DNA of 58,180 nucleotides from NCBI GenBank assembly GCA_025201845.1, contig MU604035.1, positions 1 to 58,180 of the forward strand, given 5' to 3'. The position numbers and the translations under genes are program-made. Below, one piece after another: positions 1 to 10,213 of the stretch. Positions within the stretch are counted from its first letter, which is position 1; each line of letters begins with the position of its first letter. The notes beneath the pieces are model-generated. The model worked only from the letters and a program-made list of their open reading frames with translations, was not told the DNA's origin and did no database searches. This DNA is from Martensiomyces pterosporus. Its lineage: Eukaryota; Kickxellomycota; Kickxellomycetes; Kickxellales; Kickxellaceae.

Positions 1-34
1 TGGGCTTGACTCTGGGCTTGACTCTGGGCTTGAG
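1..34 (+). repeat. 12-bp tandem repeat encoding GLDS units
   Basis: The unit tgggcttgactc is repeated almost three times at the window edge. In the coding frame it gives Gly-Leu-Asp-Ser copies inside the methyltransferase-like gene. It may continue upstream of base 1. Confidence 0.8.
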
Positions 35-295
35 AACACTGCCGAGGAGAAGGCTGGAGCACCACCAGCAGCTGAGTCACTCGAGTCACCCAATTCACCC
101 GAGTCATCCCAGTCACCCGGAGCAGGCAAATGCACCAGCGACCAAGCAGCATTCAACGACGTGTTCCGGCGCAAGTGGGAATACTACTTTGCATACTGCG
201 AGGGTGCGTTTGCCACTCGCACTCTAGGGTGCTCGCAGCTTGTCTTCACCCGCACTTACAACGAGGACCTGTCAGACACGCGGCTGCTTGCTTGA
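2..295 (+). CDS. Cyclopropane-fatty-acyl-phospholipid synthase-like methyltransferase, C-terminus (partial)
   Basis: The frame is open from base 2 to the TGA at 293-295, so only the last 97 residues are present and the start lies outside the window. The final 50 residues contain FRRKWEYYFAYCEGAF followed by RTLGCSQLVFTR. This is the characteristic end of the SAM-dependent cyclopropane-fatty-acid synthase/sphingolipid C9-methyltransferase superfamily (usual form: RKWxYYFAYCEAGFxxRxLGxxQ). Family members methylate unsaturated acyl chains on membrane lipids. The SAM-binding domain is upstream and not visible. The part just before the conserved tail is low complexity: GLDS repeats, then Ser/Pro/Glu-rich sequence, probably a disordered insertion. 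Which lipid is modified cannot be said from this fragment. Confidence 0.75.
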   Translation, partial: GLDSGLDSGLENTAEEKAGAPPAAESLESPNSPESSQSPGAGKCTSDQAAFNDVFRRKWEYYFAYCEGAFATRTLGCSQLVFTRTYNEDLSDTRLLA

Positions 296-661
296 GCAAC
301 AAGCCGTATGGCCCGAGTAGGTCATCTGCATTTTATGTTTCAAAGCTTGTTCCTTTTTCCTCCACCTCCTCTGTTACTGCTTGAATACCACACGTCATTG
401 CCTGTACTCGTGTTTAATCCCAATTACATCACGGCTGATCAGAATTCTATTGCTGGATTTACTTCACGTGAAATTTTGATGACGAGTCCTTGCCCTGTTT
501 GCGTCATGCCCCTTAGTTACGTGGCCCGTCAAGAAAAGCTTTATTAAGAGGTTGGAGGGAGCATCCGACAGCAAGTGCATGTCAGCTTTGCTTCCTTACT
601 ACATGCGCTTTTCATACAAGCTATTAATATAACACCAGCCCATTCTACCGCTTGTATCACT
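296..661. other. Intergenic: 3' UTR of methyltransferase gene and ECM29 promoter
   Basis: There is no coding signal. It separates two genes on the same strand. No clear TATA box was found, and the sequence just before the ECM29 ATG is ordinary mixed sequence. Confidence 0.6.
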
Positions 662-3600
662 ATGGCAGACGTTTCGGATCTAGGTAAGCTATTGGTGATT
701 CATGGCTTGTCAACGCTGACTTGTATTGTCCACCGACCTACACTGACGATTAATTCTTTCTTTCTTTTTCACTGGTATTGTTGCTCTTTGAAAGGACTAG
801 AGCTCCTCGAGGCGCTGCAGCTTAGGTTTGCGCTGGCCAGCTCTGATGAGCAGATGCATAAGCTGGTCAGCACGCTGCTCGTGCCGCTTCTGGACAAGCT
901 AGATATTGCAAGCGCCGGCGTGAGAACGAAGGCTATCGGCCTTCTTGGGCAGATCAACAAAAAGCTAAGAGGCTACCCGGCAGTTACGCTCCCCATCGGA
1001 CCCCTGTTTGCTAGCACCTTCGCAAAGGAAAGCAAGAGCACAGCCTATTCGCAGGGCTTCAGGCTAATGTACATAATGACTGCTGTTGAAAGAGCAGCTG
1101 CCAACGAGCTCGTCGGGACTATCCCTCAGCTGCTTCACGGCATTGCAAGCAGACCGGCGTCGCAGACAGCTATTATAACCACCGCGCTGCTTACAGCGAT
1201 CCAGAGGTGCCCTGATCTCACTGACGATTCGCTTAAATCCCTCGATTTCACCAATGCGCCTGAGCAAGCCAAGCAGTTACTCCTTTGCGCTGCGGACCTG
1301 TTCTTGTTCAACCCGATATCGGCATCAGCCTCGCCTCAAGCGGCAGATGGCACGGCTTCTGTGGCTACCGGACTGAGCCCAGCCAGCCAATCGCTGTTAA
1401 CGAACGAGGGCAAGGCGAGATGGGTATCAGACAGCGACGTGTTGAGGGAGCTAAAACTGAACATGCTTCGGATAGTGGGCTCAGACCTGGCATTCCCAAC
1501 ACAATGCCCCGATGCCATTCATGAAATGCGATTCTTGGCTCTGCTCTGCTCCAGCTGCGATCCTTATTTCCCGCCAGTTGCTAGTCGCGGTGAGGACTCG
1601 TTAAAGAGACTCCGGCCGTTCGATTATGAGTCAGCGTCCTTTGTCAGCGCCATATTCGACATGTTTTTGGGCAGTACGCCGGAGACTGCAGCCGAGAAGA
1701 AGAGATCGCCTGCGCCCATTGCGGTTAGACTCAAGCTAGTGAGCTACTTGAACCGCTCAGCGAAGGCTGCCGCTTCGTTCCCGCAATGGCTCCGTGTTAT
1801 TTTCGAAAGTCTTTTTGGCACCGGTACCTCCAGCAAGCTCAGGCGCCACGGGATGATGTTTATGCAATGGGTGATTCGTATGGCACCGCAGGACCAAATC
1901 AACCGCGCTGCACCCATTTTGATGCAAGGAATCAGAAAGATATTGGCTGAGGGCACTGCAGCCAACTCGAACGGACGTCTGGACGAGGACATTATTCGCG
2001 GATCGGCATTTGTTGCATGGGGAACTCTAGGAAAACGCGCGCCATCGCTGGTTTCTGGAGATCTGACGCACCTGCGGGCAATGTTCGACGCATTCAATAC
2101 GGAGTCCGCTAACGTCCGCTTGAGCATCCAAGAGGCGCTACTTGCTATGCTGCCGGCCTACCACGCTGAGCATACTAGCAGCCAGGCGCAGGCAGATATT
2201 TTGGTGTTGCTAAAGGACCAGTTATCTAATCCGGTGCGCCAGGCAAGGTACTGTGCTCTACGCTATGCCATATCGGCATTCCCATTTAGTAGGATGGACG
2301 CTCGGTGGATTTGCCTGCTTGGTATGGCGGACTCTGAGCGCGAGATACATGCTCTTGCTCAGTCTGGCCTATCAATTCCACCAAGCATGCTCTGTGAGGA
2401 CAGGGACAAGTTGCCAGAGCTTACGGATGCCATCCACTTCCTCCATGCTCGTATGCAAGAGGTGTCCAATGAAACCAGTGGATTAGTATATTCAGCTAGC
2501 GGGCGTCTGAACGCAGCCAACGCTCAGGTGTACGGCGGGATTATCGATTTCGGCCGTTCTTTGCTACTTGTCAACGGAATACTGCACCAAAAGGAGAGGA
2601 ATCCGGAGTTGGTCGTCGATGTATTGGACCTCGAGTCGATCAACGAGAGCAAGGAGCTATCGACAGAGCTACAGCGAGATAGCATGCGCATGGGGCTGTC
2701 CAGTCTTGCCACCAGTAGCAGCTCGTCGAGCTCGGTTCTTAAGGAATGGACCGATGTTGTGAGCTTTTCGCTGGCTAGCACCCATCTTTCAGAAGCCACT
2801 GTTCTGTCCAAGTCGCTTGTGTGTCTGGTAGAGCTCATGTCGCTCGGTCCACAGGACATTTCCCTGGCGTTCTTCGACCAGCGACAAGTATTCATCTCCC
2901 TTGTCGGTGTGCGTAATCCCGAGGCACAGCTTCGTGCCGTGCAGGCACTGGCTATCGTGTACGCTATCAAGCTGTATTCAGACGGCAACTCGAATGGGAA
3001 ATTGCGGCAAGAGTTTTGGAACGGCGAAGTCGTGAATCTGCTGTCGGAGTTGCTCGTGGCCGTCAAGGAGCCTGTGCACCCCAACTCGCTGGACAAGAAG
3101 CAGGGATCCATACTTGCGCTTGGACATATCGTGCATGGGCTTCGCGTTGCACAATTGGCACTGAATAGGACCTGGGCCGGTCTGGGTCTCGGTCCTGTCG
3201 GAGACATGGCTTGTGACGCTCAAGAAGCACTGCTAGAGGCGGCAAGATGTGCGAGCAAGTCGTCCACACATCCAATGGTTGCCAGTGCTTTGTGCACTGC
3301 CATTGGCGAGATTGGCAAGGCTGGTGCAATCGTTGTGGGCACTGGCAACGCTGGCAATGAGGCCATGGCCGCGGTGACTGATATAATCAGACACACGAAT
3401 GAAGCCAAGGTACAGGATGCCGCGTTCCGCTCATTAGCAAATGTCGCCATGGGCGACGCGGGCCTCGCAGCACAGCTAGTCGAGTTCCTGCAAAAATCCG
3501 CCAGCGGCATTAATAAGAAGCAGCTGGATGCGCACTTTAGGATTGGCGAGGCATTGGCTATGGCGCTGGGCAGATTCAAGTGCTCGCTCGTTAAGCTTGG

Positions 3601-6600
3601 GTGGATCTTTCCGCTTGACCCCTCATTGGTTTATGGACAAGATGGCCTGGGTGCCAATGCTGGTGCCACCGACTCGCTCCTCGGTCTGGTGGTTGGCAAG
3701 ATGGTCAAGTCGACCAACCCACAGGAAAGACAGGCAGCTACAGTGTGGACGCTCTCTCTTGTGCAGTTCTGTCCCAAGCTGGAGCAGCTTAACCCATGGC
3801 TGTCAAGGCTCCACACTTGCTTGTGTTCATTGCTGACTGATCGCGACGAGTTTACACAGGAGGTCGCATCCAAAACTCTGGGCCTTGTTTACGATATGGG
3901 CGACGCCTCGCTCAAGGAAGATTTGGTTTACTCGCTCATGTCTCTGTTTGGCGGCAGCAGTGGCAGTGACAAGAGACAGGGGGCCGGGAATGCAAACCAG
4001 CGGGGATCGGGCACCCCCAGTGTGCATCAGTCTCTGCAGCAGCAGATTCAGTCCGACCAGCCGCTTCTTGAACATGCAGAGCTTGGGCAGACGCCCGATG
4101 GGCATGCAGTGAACAGCACATACAAGTCGATTCTCTCTCTGGCATCGGACATGCAGAACCCATCCCTTGTTTACCAGTTCATGCAGCTGGCGTCGCATAC
4201 AGCCGTGTGGAACAGCCGCAGGGGAGCAGCGTACGGATTTGCATCGGTTATCGAGAGGGCAAGAGAGTCCATGCGGCCTTATATGAAGTCCATAGTGCCC
4301 AAGTTGTACCGCTATACGTTTGACCCGAGTCCGCAAACACGCGCAGCAATGACCAGCATCTGGCGTGCATTGCTTGGATCTGGCTCTCCTGCAGAATCTA
4401 TGCCTACTCCGGCGGCTGGAGCTGAAGCTGATGCTGATGCCAGCAGCGGGTCTGCGTCGAGCGAGGCGCAAGGTCCCACGGCTTGGGCCAAGTCTGGAAC
4501 CAGCGTGGTGGAGACTTTCTGGGACCCGATCATCGAGGAGTGTCTTGCAAGCATGGGGCAGCGCGAGTGGAGGGTGCGCGAGAGCGGGTGCAGCGCGCTT
4601 GCTGGCACTATTCCGGGCGCTAGTCCCGAGCTGGTGGTGCCGTACTTGGAGCGCATCTGGCAGATGGCATTCCGCGCACTTGATGACATCAAGGGTAGTG
4701 TCAGAGAATCCGGGCTGAAGGCGTGCCAAGCGCTTGCAACGGCAACGGTTGCGTGGTGCACACCAAGGGCCCCGCGCGAACGCGAGAGAGATAAGCGTGC
4801 ACAGTCAGTGCTCAGCATTGTGGTCCCGTTCTTGGTCGATAAGGGTGTGGTGTCGGATGCTGAGGACGTGCGTGGGTTTAGCCTGGGTTTGCTGCTGAAG
4901 CTATGCAAGGCCAGTGGCAGCTACCTGACGGCGTTTGCGCCTAGTATTGCCGAGCGGCTGCTGGAGTCGCTGTCAAATATGGAGCCGCAAGCTGCAAATT
5001 ACTTGACGTTCCATGCAGACGCCCACAACATCTCGCAGGAGCAGCTGGAGTCCGCTAGGCTGAGTGCGGTCAAGGCGTCGCCGATCATGCAGGGAATTGA
5101 ACTGGCTCTGGAACAGCTCAGCACGGAGAGCATGAATGAGCTTGTGCCCAGGCTGCAGAACCTCATCCGTCGCGGCGTCGGACTGCCCACTCGTGCTGGG
5201 TGCGCGCGGATTGTAGTGACCCTATGCGTGAAGAACCCCGAGATGATCCGGCCACATGCATCGGCCCTAGTGAAGGCGATTAGCGGCGTGCTAACCGAGA
5301 ACTCTGCGCTCCAGCGGCAGGCGTGGGCGGCGGCTATTGGGTATATGGCACCGATGCTGACGCCTAACATGTTCAGGAACCTGCTGAAGCATCTGGAAAA
5401 GGTGTACTTTGACAAGTACGAGACCGATCTGCGCAGTGTAGCGGGTCTTGTGCTCGAGCAGCTGGCGCAGAGATGCCCAGAGAGATTACGGGAGAATGTG
5501 AGCGGGCCAGGCACTATCTCGTTTGTGATCTTTGGGTCCTGGGACGCACAGGAGTCGGTTAGAGAGTCGTTCCGCAATGCGTGGCAGGAATATGCTCTGG
5601 GGTCCGGCGGCAGGCTTGTCGAGGCGCATCTGGCAGATCTGCTGGAGCGTCCAGTTAAGTCGATCGCGGACGACAGGTGGCATTGCCGTGTCCAGGGCGC
5701 CAATGCCATCGCTGACGTTGCTGGAATGCTGGAACGCGCTGTGAGAGGTGGCAATAGGGGTGGGCAAGCGCTGGCTGGTACACATGACCCGGCGGTAGCA
5801 GCGATCCGCCAGCTGGTTGGGTTAACGCTGCAGCCGCTGACTGCTGCCTTCCAGGGACGGGTGTGGCCCGGAAGAGAGCATGTGCTTGGGTGCCTGGTTA
5901 AGGTGTGCACTGTGGGCTCGACCTTGTTTGCGGGGCACACGGACTCGCCGCTGGACACTGCCAGTCAGGACGACGAGTTTGGCCACATTCCACACACGGT
6001 TTTTGCTATACTGGTTAAGGAGATGACACGCGGGGAGCTGGCGTACCGCAGATCAGCAGTCACACATTATTGCTCGTTCATCGAGGCTGTGCCGCTTGAC
6101 GTGTATGGCGAAGTGTCGGGTACTTTGCTGGACATCATTCAGAGCAGCATGGTGGTGGACAAGTCGGCTGGCGCTAGGAATGAGAATGGTATGGATGTGG
6201 ATGAGGAGGAGCCCATGCAACGGCCACAAAGACTGATGCTTATTGCGGCGGCAACCAAGGCGCTGTCGCTGTCGCTCCCAGAGACACGGCCGCTGGAGAG
6301 CGACGAGGCAATGCGGTCGGCGTCGCCACTGAGGGAGATTGCGGAGACGGGGGTGTGGAACACCCGTGTGGCTAGTCTGGAGGGGTTGTCGGCGCTTATC
6401 GGGCACTGCAAAAAGACTCTGCGGGAGACATCGGCTACAATGTATTCGCCAGCTAGAGCTCAGGGAGTTCTGCAGGCAGTCGACCTTGTCTTGGTCCTGA
6501 AAGCCGTCAGGATTTGTGCAGCTGAGGGCAAGTACGTGGCTGTGCGCACCGCGGCATTTGACGCGCTGGAGGCGGTGTTTGGCGCCATACACTTCGTTCC

Positions 6601-6739
6601 CCCTGGCGAGCGGTCGGCGATGCTGAGAGAGTGCGATGAGGAAGCGAGGCGGATTTTGGATTTGCTCCTGCTCGACCCTGTTCCGAGCATTTCGGATCGA
6701 GCCAAGGATGTAAAGCCCGTATGGAGCAAGACAGGGTAA
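662..6739 (+). CDS. ECM29: Proteasome adaptor/scaffold protein ECM29
   Basis: ECM29 is a HEAT-repeat protein that clamps the 26S proteasome, linking the 19S and 20S particles and acting in quality control and transport. The product is about 1,988 residues (yeast and human are about 1,850) and is helical HEAT-like throughout. The block around 3590-3990, with KLGWIFPLDPSLVYG, ATVWTLSLVQFCPKLE, then DRDEFTQEVASKTLGLVYDMG, is the most recognisable ECM29 signature. The N-terminus after splicing, LELLEALQLRFALASSDEQ, also matches the family. The start is taken as ATG 662. The gene has one intron, 684-794, with donor GTAAGC and acceptor AAAG, joined as G|GA. That intron is 111 bp, a multiple of three, without an in-frame stop, so an uncritical translation reads through it. 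A non-ATG frame extends upstream to 575 but is not needed. An AATAAA lies 54 bases past the stop. Confidence 0.93.
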   Translation: MADVSDLGKLLVIHGLSTLTCIVHRPTLTINSFFLFHWYCCSLKGLELLEALQLRFALASSDEQMHKLVSTLLVPLLDKLDIASAGVRTKAIGLLGQINKKLRGYPAVTLPIGPLFASTFAKESKSTAYSQGFRLMYIMTAVERAAANELVGTIPQLLHGIASRPASQTAIITTALLTAIQRCPDLTDDSLKSLDFTNAPEQAKQLLLCAADLFLFNPISASASPQAADGTASVATGLSPASQSLLTNEGKARWVSDSDVLRELKLNMLRIVGSDLAFPTQCPDAIHEMRFLALLCSSCDPYFPPVASRGEDSLKRLRPFDYESASFVSAIFDMFLGSTPETAAEKKRSPAPIAVRLKLVSYLNRSAKAAASFPQWLRVIFESLFGTGTSSKLRRHGMMFMQWVIRMAPQDQINRAAPILMQGIRKILAEGTAANSNGRLDEDIIRGSAFVAWGTLGKRAPSLVSGDLTHLRAMFDAFNTESANVRLSIQEALLAMLPAYHAEHTSSQAQADILVLLKDQLSNPVRQARYCALRYAISAFPFSRMDARWICLLGMADSEREIHALAQSGLSIPPSMLCEDRDKLPELTDAIHFLHARMQEVSNETSGLVYSASGRLNAANAQVYGGIIDFGRSLLLVNGILHQKERNPELVVDVLDLESINESKELSTELQRDSMRMGLSSLATSSSSSSSVLKEWTDVVSFSLASTHLSEATVLSKSLVCLVELMSLGPQDISLAFFDQRQVFISLVGVRNPEAQLRAVQALAIVYAIKLYSDGNSNGKLRQEFWNGEVVNLLSELLVAVKEPVHPNSLDKKQGSILALGHIVHGLRVAQLALNRTWAGLGLGPVGDMACDAQEALLEAARCASKSSTHPMVASALCTAIGEIGKAGAIVVGTGNAGNEAMAAVTDIIRHTNEAKVQDAAFRSLANVAMGDAGLAAQLVEFLQKSASGINKKQLDAHFRIGEALAMALGRFKCSLVKLGWIFPLDPSLVYGQDGLGANAGATDSLLGLVVGKMVKSTNPQERQAATVWTLSLVQFCPKLEQLNPWLSRLHTCLCSLLTDRDEFTQEVASKTLGLVYDMGDASLKEDLVYSLMSLFGGSSGSDKRQGAGNANQRGSGTPSVHQSLQQQIQSDQPLLEHAELGQTPDGHAVNSTYKSILSLASDMQNPSLVYQFMQLASHTAVWNSRRGAAYGFASVIERARESMRPYMKSIVPKLYRYTFDPSPQTRAAMTSIWRALLGSGSPAESMPTPAAGAEADADASSGSASSEAQGPTAWAKSGTSVVETFWDPIIEECLASMGQREWRVRESGCSALAGTIPGASPELVVPYLERIWQMAFRALDDIKGSVRESGLKACQALATATVAWCTPRAPRERERDKRAQSVLSIVVPFLVDKGVVSDAEDVRGFSLGLLLKLCKASGSYLTAFAPSIAERLLESLSNMEPQAANYLTFHADAHNISQEQLESARLSAVKASPIMQGIELALEQLSTESMNELVPRLQNLIRRGVGLPTRAGCARIVVTLCVKNPEMIRPHASALVKAISGVLTENSALQRQAWAAAIGYMAPMLTPNMFRNLLKHLEKVYFDKYETDLRSVAGLVLEQLAQRCPERLRENVSGPGTISFVIFGSWDAQESVRESFRNAWQEYALGSGGRLVEAHLADLLERPVKSIADDRWHCRVQGANAIADVAGMLERAVRGGNRGGQALAGTHDPAVAAIRQLVGLTLQPLTAAFQGRVWPGREHVLGCLVKVCTVGSTLFAGHTDSPLDTASQDDEFGHIPHTVFAILVKEMTRGELAYRRSAVTHYCSFIEAVPLDVYGEVSGTLLDIIQSSMVVDKSAGARNENGMDVDEEEPMQRPQRLMLIAAATKALSLSLPETRPLESDEAMRSASPLREIAETGVWNTRVASLEGLSALIGHCKKTLRETSATMYSPARAQGVLQAVDLVLVLKAVRICAAEGKYVAVRTAAFDALEAVFGAIHFVPPGERSAMLRECDEEARRILDLLLLDPVPSISDRAKDVKPVWSKTG

Positions 6740-7163
6740 CCACCTCTTGGCTCATTTTCTTTTTCGGCAAGCGTTATTGATGGAGTCTGGGCAATAAAGG
6801 CTCTGGGCGTGTTAACTGACCCACGTTGGAGCGGGTGTGGAATAGGGCGAGTGGAGGTTGTTTATGCCGATGGCGCTCCGCATGATTTTGTATGTCATAC
6901 ACGCGGCCCTTGCTGGAATGCCGAGACAATCCGCAAAACACCTTTTCCACCTCATTAGCAGGCACCGCCACCCTGGAGCGGTGGCATCCTCTCCTCAGCT
7001 TTGGCTGCTTTGTGCATTTTCTTTTAATTATTGTTCGCTTACTGCGCTTATTTTTCTTGTTGCAAACCCTTCCTCTATTGCTATAGTTGCGCGCTCTCCT
7101 GTATATAGCGAGCCCGCGTTGGTATTAGCTCGCTAGCTGCATCTCTTTCACTAGGACCCGGGG
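6740..7163. other. Intergenic, with possible TATA for the small membrane-protein gene
   Basis: This holds the ECM29 3' UTR, then a CT-rich stretch. A TATATA at 7102-7107 lies about 60 bases before the next ATG and could be its promoter element. No other feature was seen. Confidence 0.5.
6793..6798 (+). terminator. Candidate poly(A) signal of ECM29
   Basis: There is an exact AATAAA hexamer 54 bases after the ECM29 stop codon, a position expected for a cleavage/polyadenylation signal. Confidence 0.5.
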
Positions 7164-7481
7164 ATGCTGGCTATAAAATCGCATCTATCCTCGCGCTTTA
7201 GCAGCCGCGGCAGTGGAAAGAGCTCCTCGCACGCGCCGAACGCTCCAGCAGTTACGTGGTGGGAGATAGCTGTGGGATGGGCTGTTCTGGTTCTATTGGT
7301 GACTGGGCTGGCGTTCGCCATGTCCGCCTTTCTCCTGGCCAGCGTGGGTGTGGGGCAGCTGGAGCTGCGCGCAGTGCTGATTTTCAAGCACTGGTGGGCC
7401 TACGGTCCGCTAGTTCTCCTCGTTCTTGCCGTGGTGGCATGGCGCCGGCTGCTGCTGAGGAGAGGGGGCGAGAACGCGTAG
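7164..7481 (+). CDS. Small two-helix membrane protein, unknown function
   Basis: This is a 105-residue frame starting at ATG 7164. Residues 1-30 are Ser/Arg-rich and polar. Two hydrophobic segments follow: about 33-62 (WWEIAVGWAVLVLLVTGLAF onward) and about 76-95 (WWAYGPLVLLVLAVVAWRRL). The tail is basic (RRLLLRRGGENA), so an N- and C-cytosolic hairpin is likely by the positive-inside rule. I do not recognise the family. It is supported by its membrane-protein-like composition, a TATA-like element upstream, the same orientation as its neighbours and the absence of another gene here. It could still be a chance frame. Confidence 0.5.
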   Translation: MLAIKSHLSSRFSSRGSGKSSSHAPNAPAVTWWEIAVGWAVLVLLVTGLAFAMSAFLLASVGVGQLELRAVLIFKHWWAYGPLVLLVLAVVAWRRLLLRRGGENA

Positions 7482-7959
7482 CATAAGGAAGCCTTTGCAC
7501 GCGAGTGCTAGCCGTGTGGAAGCTCAGTGTGGTTTCGGTGTATGCATGCTGTGCCTGCATCTCTTTCTGGGGCAGAGACAAGCTGGTTTTTTTTTCAGAG
7601 CAGCTTGGTGGAAAGCAATGCGCTCACTCTCACACTCAGGGCCCAAGGATTGCCTCGCTCCACACTAGGAGGCTGCATGAAATGCTTGCCAAGGGCGCGG
7701 AGCCTACTGCACAATCGCAGCGTCCCCCTCTTTCTTCTCTCCACAAACGGCTGTTACTACGCTCGCTTCCTGTTCCTGCTGCTACTTCTACCCCACTCTC
7801 ACGAACACACGCGTTGTATTAAAACTTTCTTTTCCTTTTTCTAATCTATTTGCATTTCCTTTCCTCCCTATTTATCCCTTCTGGCCGCTTATTTGCTTGT
7901 TTCTCGTCTACTAGCATACACGCGTAGAACAGCCAACTGCGCCTGCGAGAAGAAAGGAA
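7482..7959. other. Intergenic
   Basis: Pyrimidine-rich towards its right end (7750-7910), as is common just upstream of genes in this window. No gene was seen. Confidence 0.5.
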
Positions 7960-8766
7960 ATGCGCATTTTCGTGATCCCAATTACCAGAACGCACTGGGC
8001 GCTCCACTGCCACCCAACAAACGTCACGCCAACGCGGCTGACACGGTGGGCAGTGCTAGCGTCAGAGAAGTGGAGTAAATGGAGCGTGTATCCGAGGGAG
8101 ACATGGCGCGGCAAGGTGTACAGCTACGGCGAGCGTCTCATGGACAAGATCGATTTCAAAGAGTATTTTCTCAAGGAGATCCCCACCAAGGAAGAAGGCG
8201 CCCTGATTAGTAAGGTGGACGTGGTTGCGCCGGGGTTTGTGTCGGAGTCGGAGATTATTGCGGAGCTGCGTATTCTGGCTAAGAAGCAGGACCCGTACCA
8301 TTCGAAGTGGCTCAAGATTTGCTGCTACTTGGTCCCGGTCTCGTCGCTGTTCACCCTCGTTCCGGTCATGCCCAATTTCCCCCTGTTCTACAATTTGTTT
8401 AGGGTGTATTCGCACTATAAGGCGAGACATGGAGCAAGGTACTTGGCTCACCTGCTGGATGAGGGCGCGTATGAGGTCATACATGACTCGGAGCTGAGCC
8501 AGTGGTACAATGGCTTGGCATCAAGGGAGCTTGGGGCCGAGAGTAGCCTGGGCGGTTCGTCTTCGGGGCACTCGACTGTGAATGGTGGAAGGGAGTTTGA
8601 CCAGGATACGATTGAGAACGGGTTCCCGCTCCTGGAAGACCCACCACTTGTTACCGACAACGATATTGCGCATATGGCCAACTACTTCAATGTGCCCATG
8701 TTTGAGCCATCGGTTAGGCGTGCTCGCCACCAAATCATTGCAAGACTGTCAAAGCCCTCTCCTTAG
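7960..8766 (+). CDS. Mitochondrial K+-H+ exchange-related protein (Mit_KHE1 family)
   Basis: This is a 268-residue protein. The first residues, MRIFVIPITRTHWALHCHP, are the typical family opening. The middle contains WRGKVYSYGERLMDKIDFKE and the region KICCYLVPVSSLFTLVPVMP, then NFPLFYNLFRVYSHYKA. These match the Pfam Mit_KHE1 family (yeast YDL183C/Mrx19 group), proteins of mitochondria proposed to take part in K+/H+ exchange across the inner membrane. The hydrophobic stretch at about 125-150 is the only likely membrane segment. The C-terminal 90 residues are more variable, with a Ser/Gly-rich linker. It is single exon, with ATG 7960 in purine-rich context. The family assignment is firm; direct transport activity is not established for the family. 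Confidence 0.82.
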   Translation: MRIFVIPITRTHWALHCHPTNVTPTRLTRWAVLASEKWSKWSVYPRETWRGKVYSYGERLMDKIDFKEYFLKEIPTKEEGALISKVDVVAPGFVSESEIIAELRILAKKQDPYHSKWLKICCYLVPVSSLFTLVPVMPNFPLFYNLFRVYSHYKARHGARYLAHLLDEGAYEVIHDSELSQWYNGLASRELGAESSLGGSSSGHSTVNGGREFDQDTIENGFPLLEDPPLVTDNDIAHMANYFNVPMFEPSVRRARHQIIARLSKPSP

Positions 8767-10193
8767 AGGAAAGAAGTGTATATTCCGTTTTCTTCTAGTT
8801 TGCTGGTGCGTGGTGTTGTTGTTGGATTCCTGGTAATAATGATAAAAAGAAATGCTGAATGTGGGTTTCAGAAGAAGCGACAATTCTGACAGTTTTCAGC
8901 GAGCACCTGAACAACTTGAAACCACTGGAATAAGCAAATGAAGTGAATGGTAGAATGAGGGTGCAGCGCCACCAGAGAAGAAGTAAGCACTTGAATACAG
9001 GACAACCAAGAGAAGATTTTCTTGGGTTTGCACTATTCTTGAATATTTATTTTATGTGTCTAGAGTTTGCTGTTAATGTCTGTTTGCTTGTCGCACTTTT
9101 GTGTGTGGCTTGATATAGAGAAAAATAGAGGGCGCTCGCAGACGCAGGTTCTCTGCACATGATCTGCACAAAACGCTATAATAAGTGTATTTTATTCCAT
9201 ATATGGCACACCATGTATGTTTGTTTCAGAATATAGTCTTTTGGGCTGGCAATTGTTTGGCACTCAATCAGCTGGTGGTATAGTACGTCCCGTAGCCTCT
9301 CTATTGCAATGCACGCGCCTCTAGCCCCCTGCCATTCATTCATTCATGCTCGAGTGTCCTGTAGCATTTCTGTGAACCGGGCACAAGGGAATGGCAGATG
9401 TTTCGCTCGTCAAATGGACGCTTTAAGTGTAAACACTGGACAGGAGCACTTGTATCGGCCACAAACAGTATTTTGTGTGTACATGTTTGTCTAGCTATTT
9501 GTTTTTCGACGGCTCTATCGAGAAGAAACAAACACTGGCCTATTGATTCACAAATGTATTACAGTGTGGTATAGTGAACACAACGACAATGCGTTCTATA
9601 ATTTTTAAAACAAAATTTGCCACTCATAAGATCCACAATTGCTATAATATTTGTGCTAAGCCTTCTCAATTACCAGCACAACCACAGCCAGGTGTCAATT
9701 AAAAAATAGTCTTTCCTGTGGCGCTTTTATTTAGGGTAGCATTTATGAAAACATCTTTGAAGCAAGGGATCAAGAAACACGTAGGCTGTGACAAGCCAGC
9801 CCTTCGCTCGTTTGATACAGAATTGCTGGAATCAACAATGGGACAGGGCTATTATTCACACAACCACGCATCAGTTATGAGCCAGGTTGTGCCCGTCTTG
9901 ATGTATTTTTAATTGCTATTTTAGTGGCTTTGAAACTCAGCACCTCGCTAATATACGTGTATGCACCTGCCTGGTGAGGAGGATGGGAGCTTGAGAGGCA
10001 GCCGCAGCCGCAGCCGCAGGTGCACCACAGCTCGTTCTCTGAGTTTAGGCCTCTGGAAATAACCCGCCCCCCTTTTTTAAAAATAAAAAATTCTGCGAGG
10101 GAAGACAAGGCATGTGTGGCTTGCTTCTTATTCTTTTTCCTGCCTTTTTCGGCGGCAATTGTAGTCCGTCGCCGCTCAATAACTGCCAGTGCC

Positions 10194-10213
10194 TCACATG
10201 TACATACATGTGA
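10194..10213. repeat. 20-bp near-perfect palindrome
   Basis: The 9-bp arms TCACATGTA and TACATGTGA flank a 2-base centre. It lies in the gene-free region. It might be a protein-binding site; no nearby gene explains it. Confidence 0.7.

Noticed and set aside
575..661. Upstream extension of the ECM29 frame before ATG 662
   Set aside because: It begins at a GTG, and the ATG at 662 followed by the spliced exon matches the family N-terminus.
3827..4729. A 300-codon frame on - within ECM29
   Set aside because: Shadow of ECM29, rich in Cys/His/Arg without pattern.
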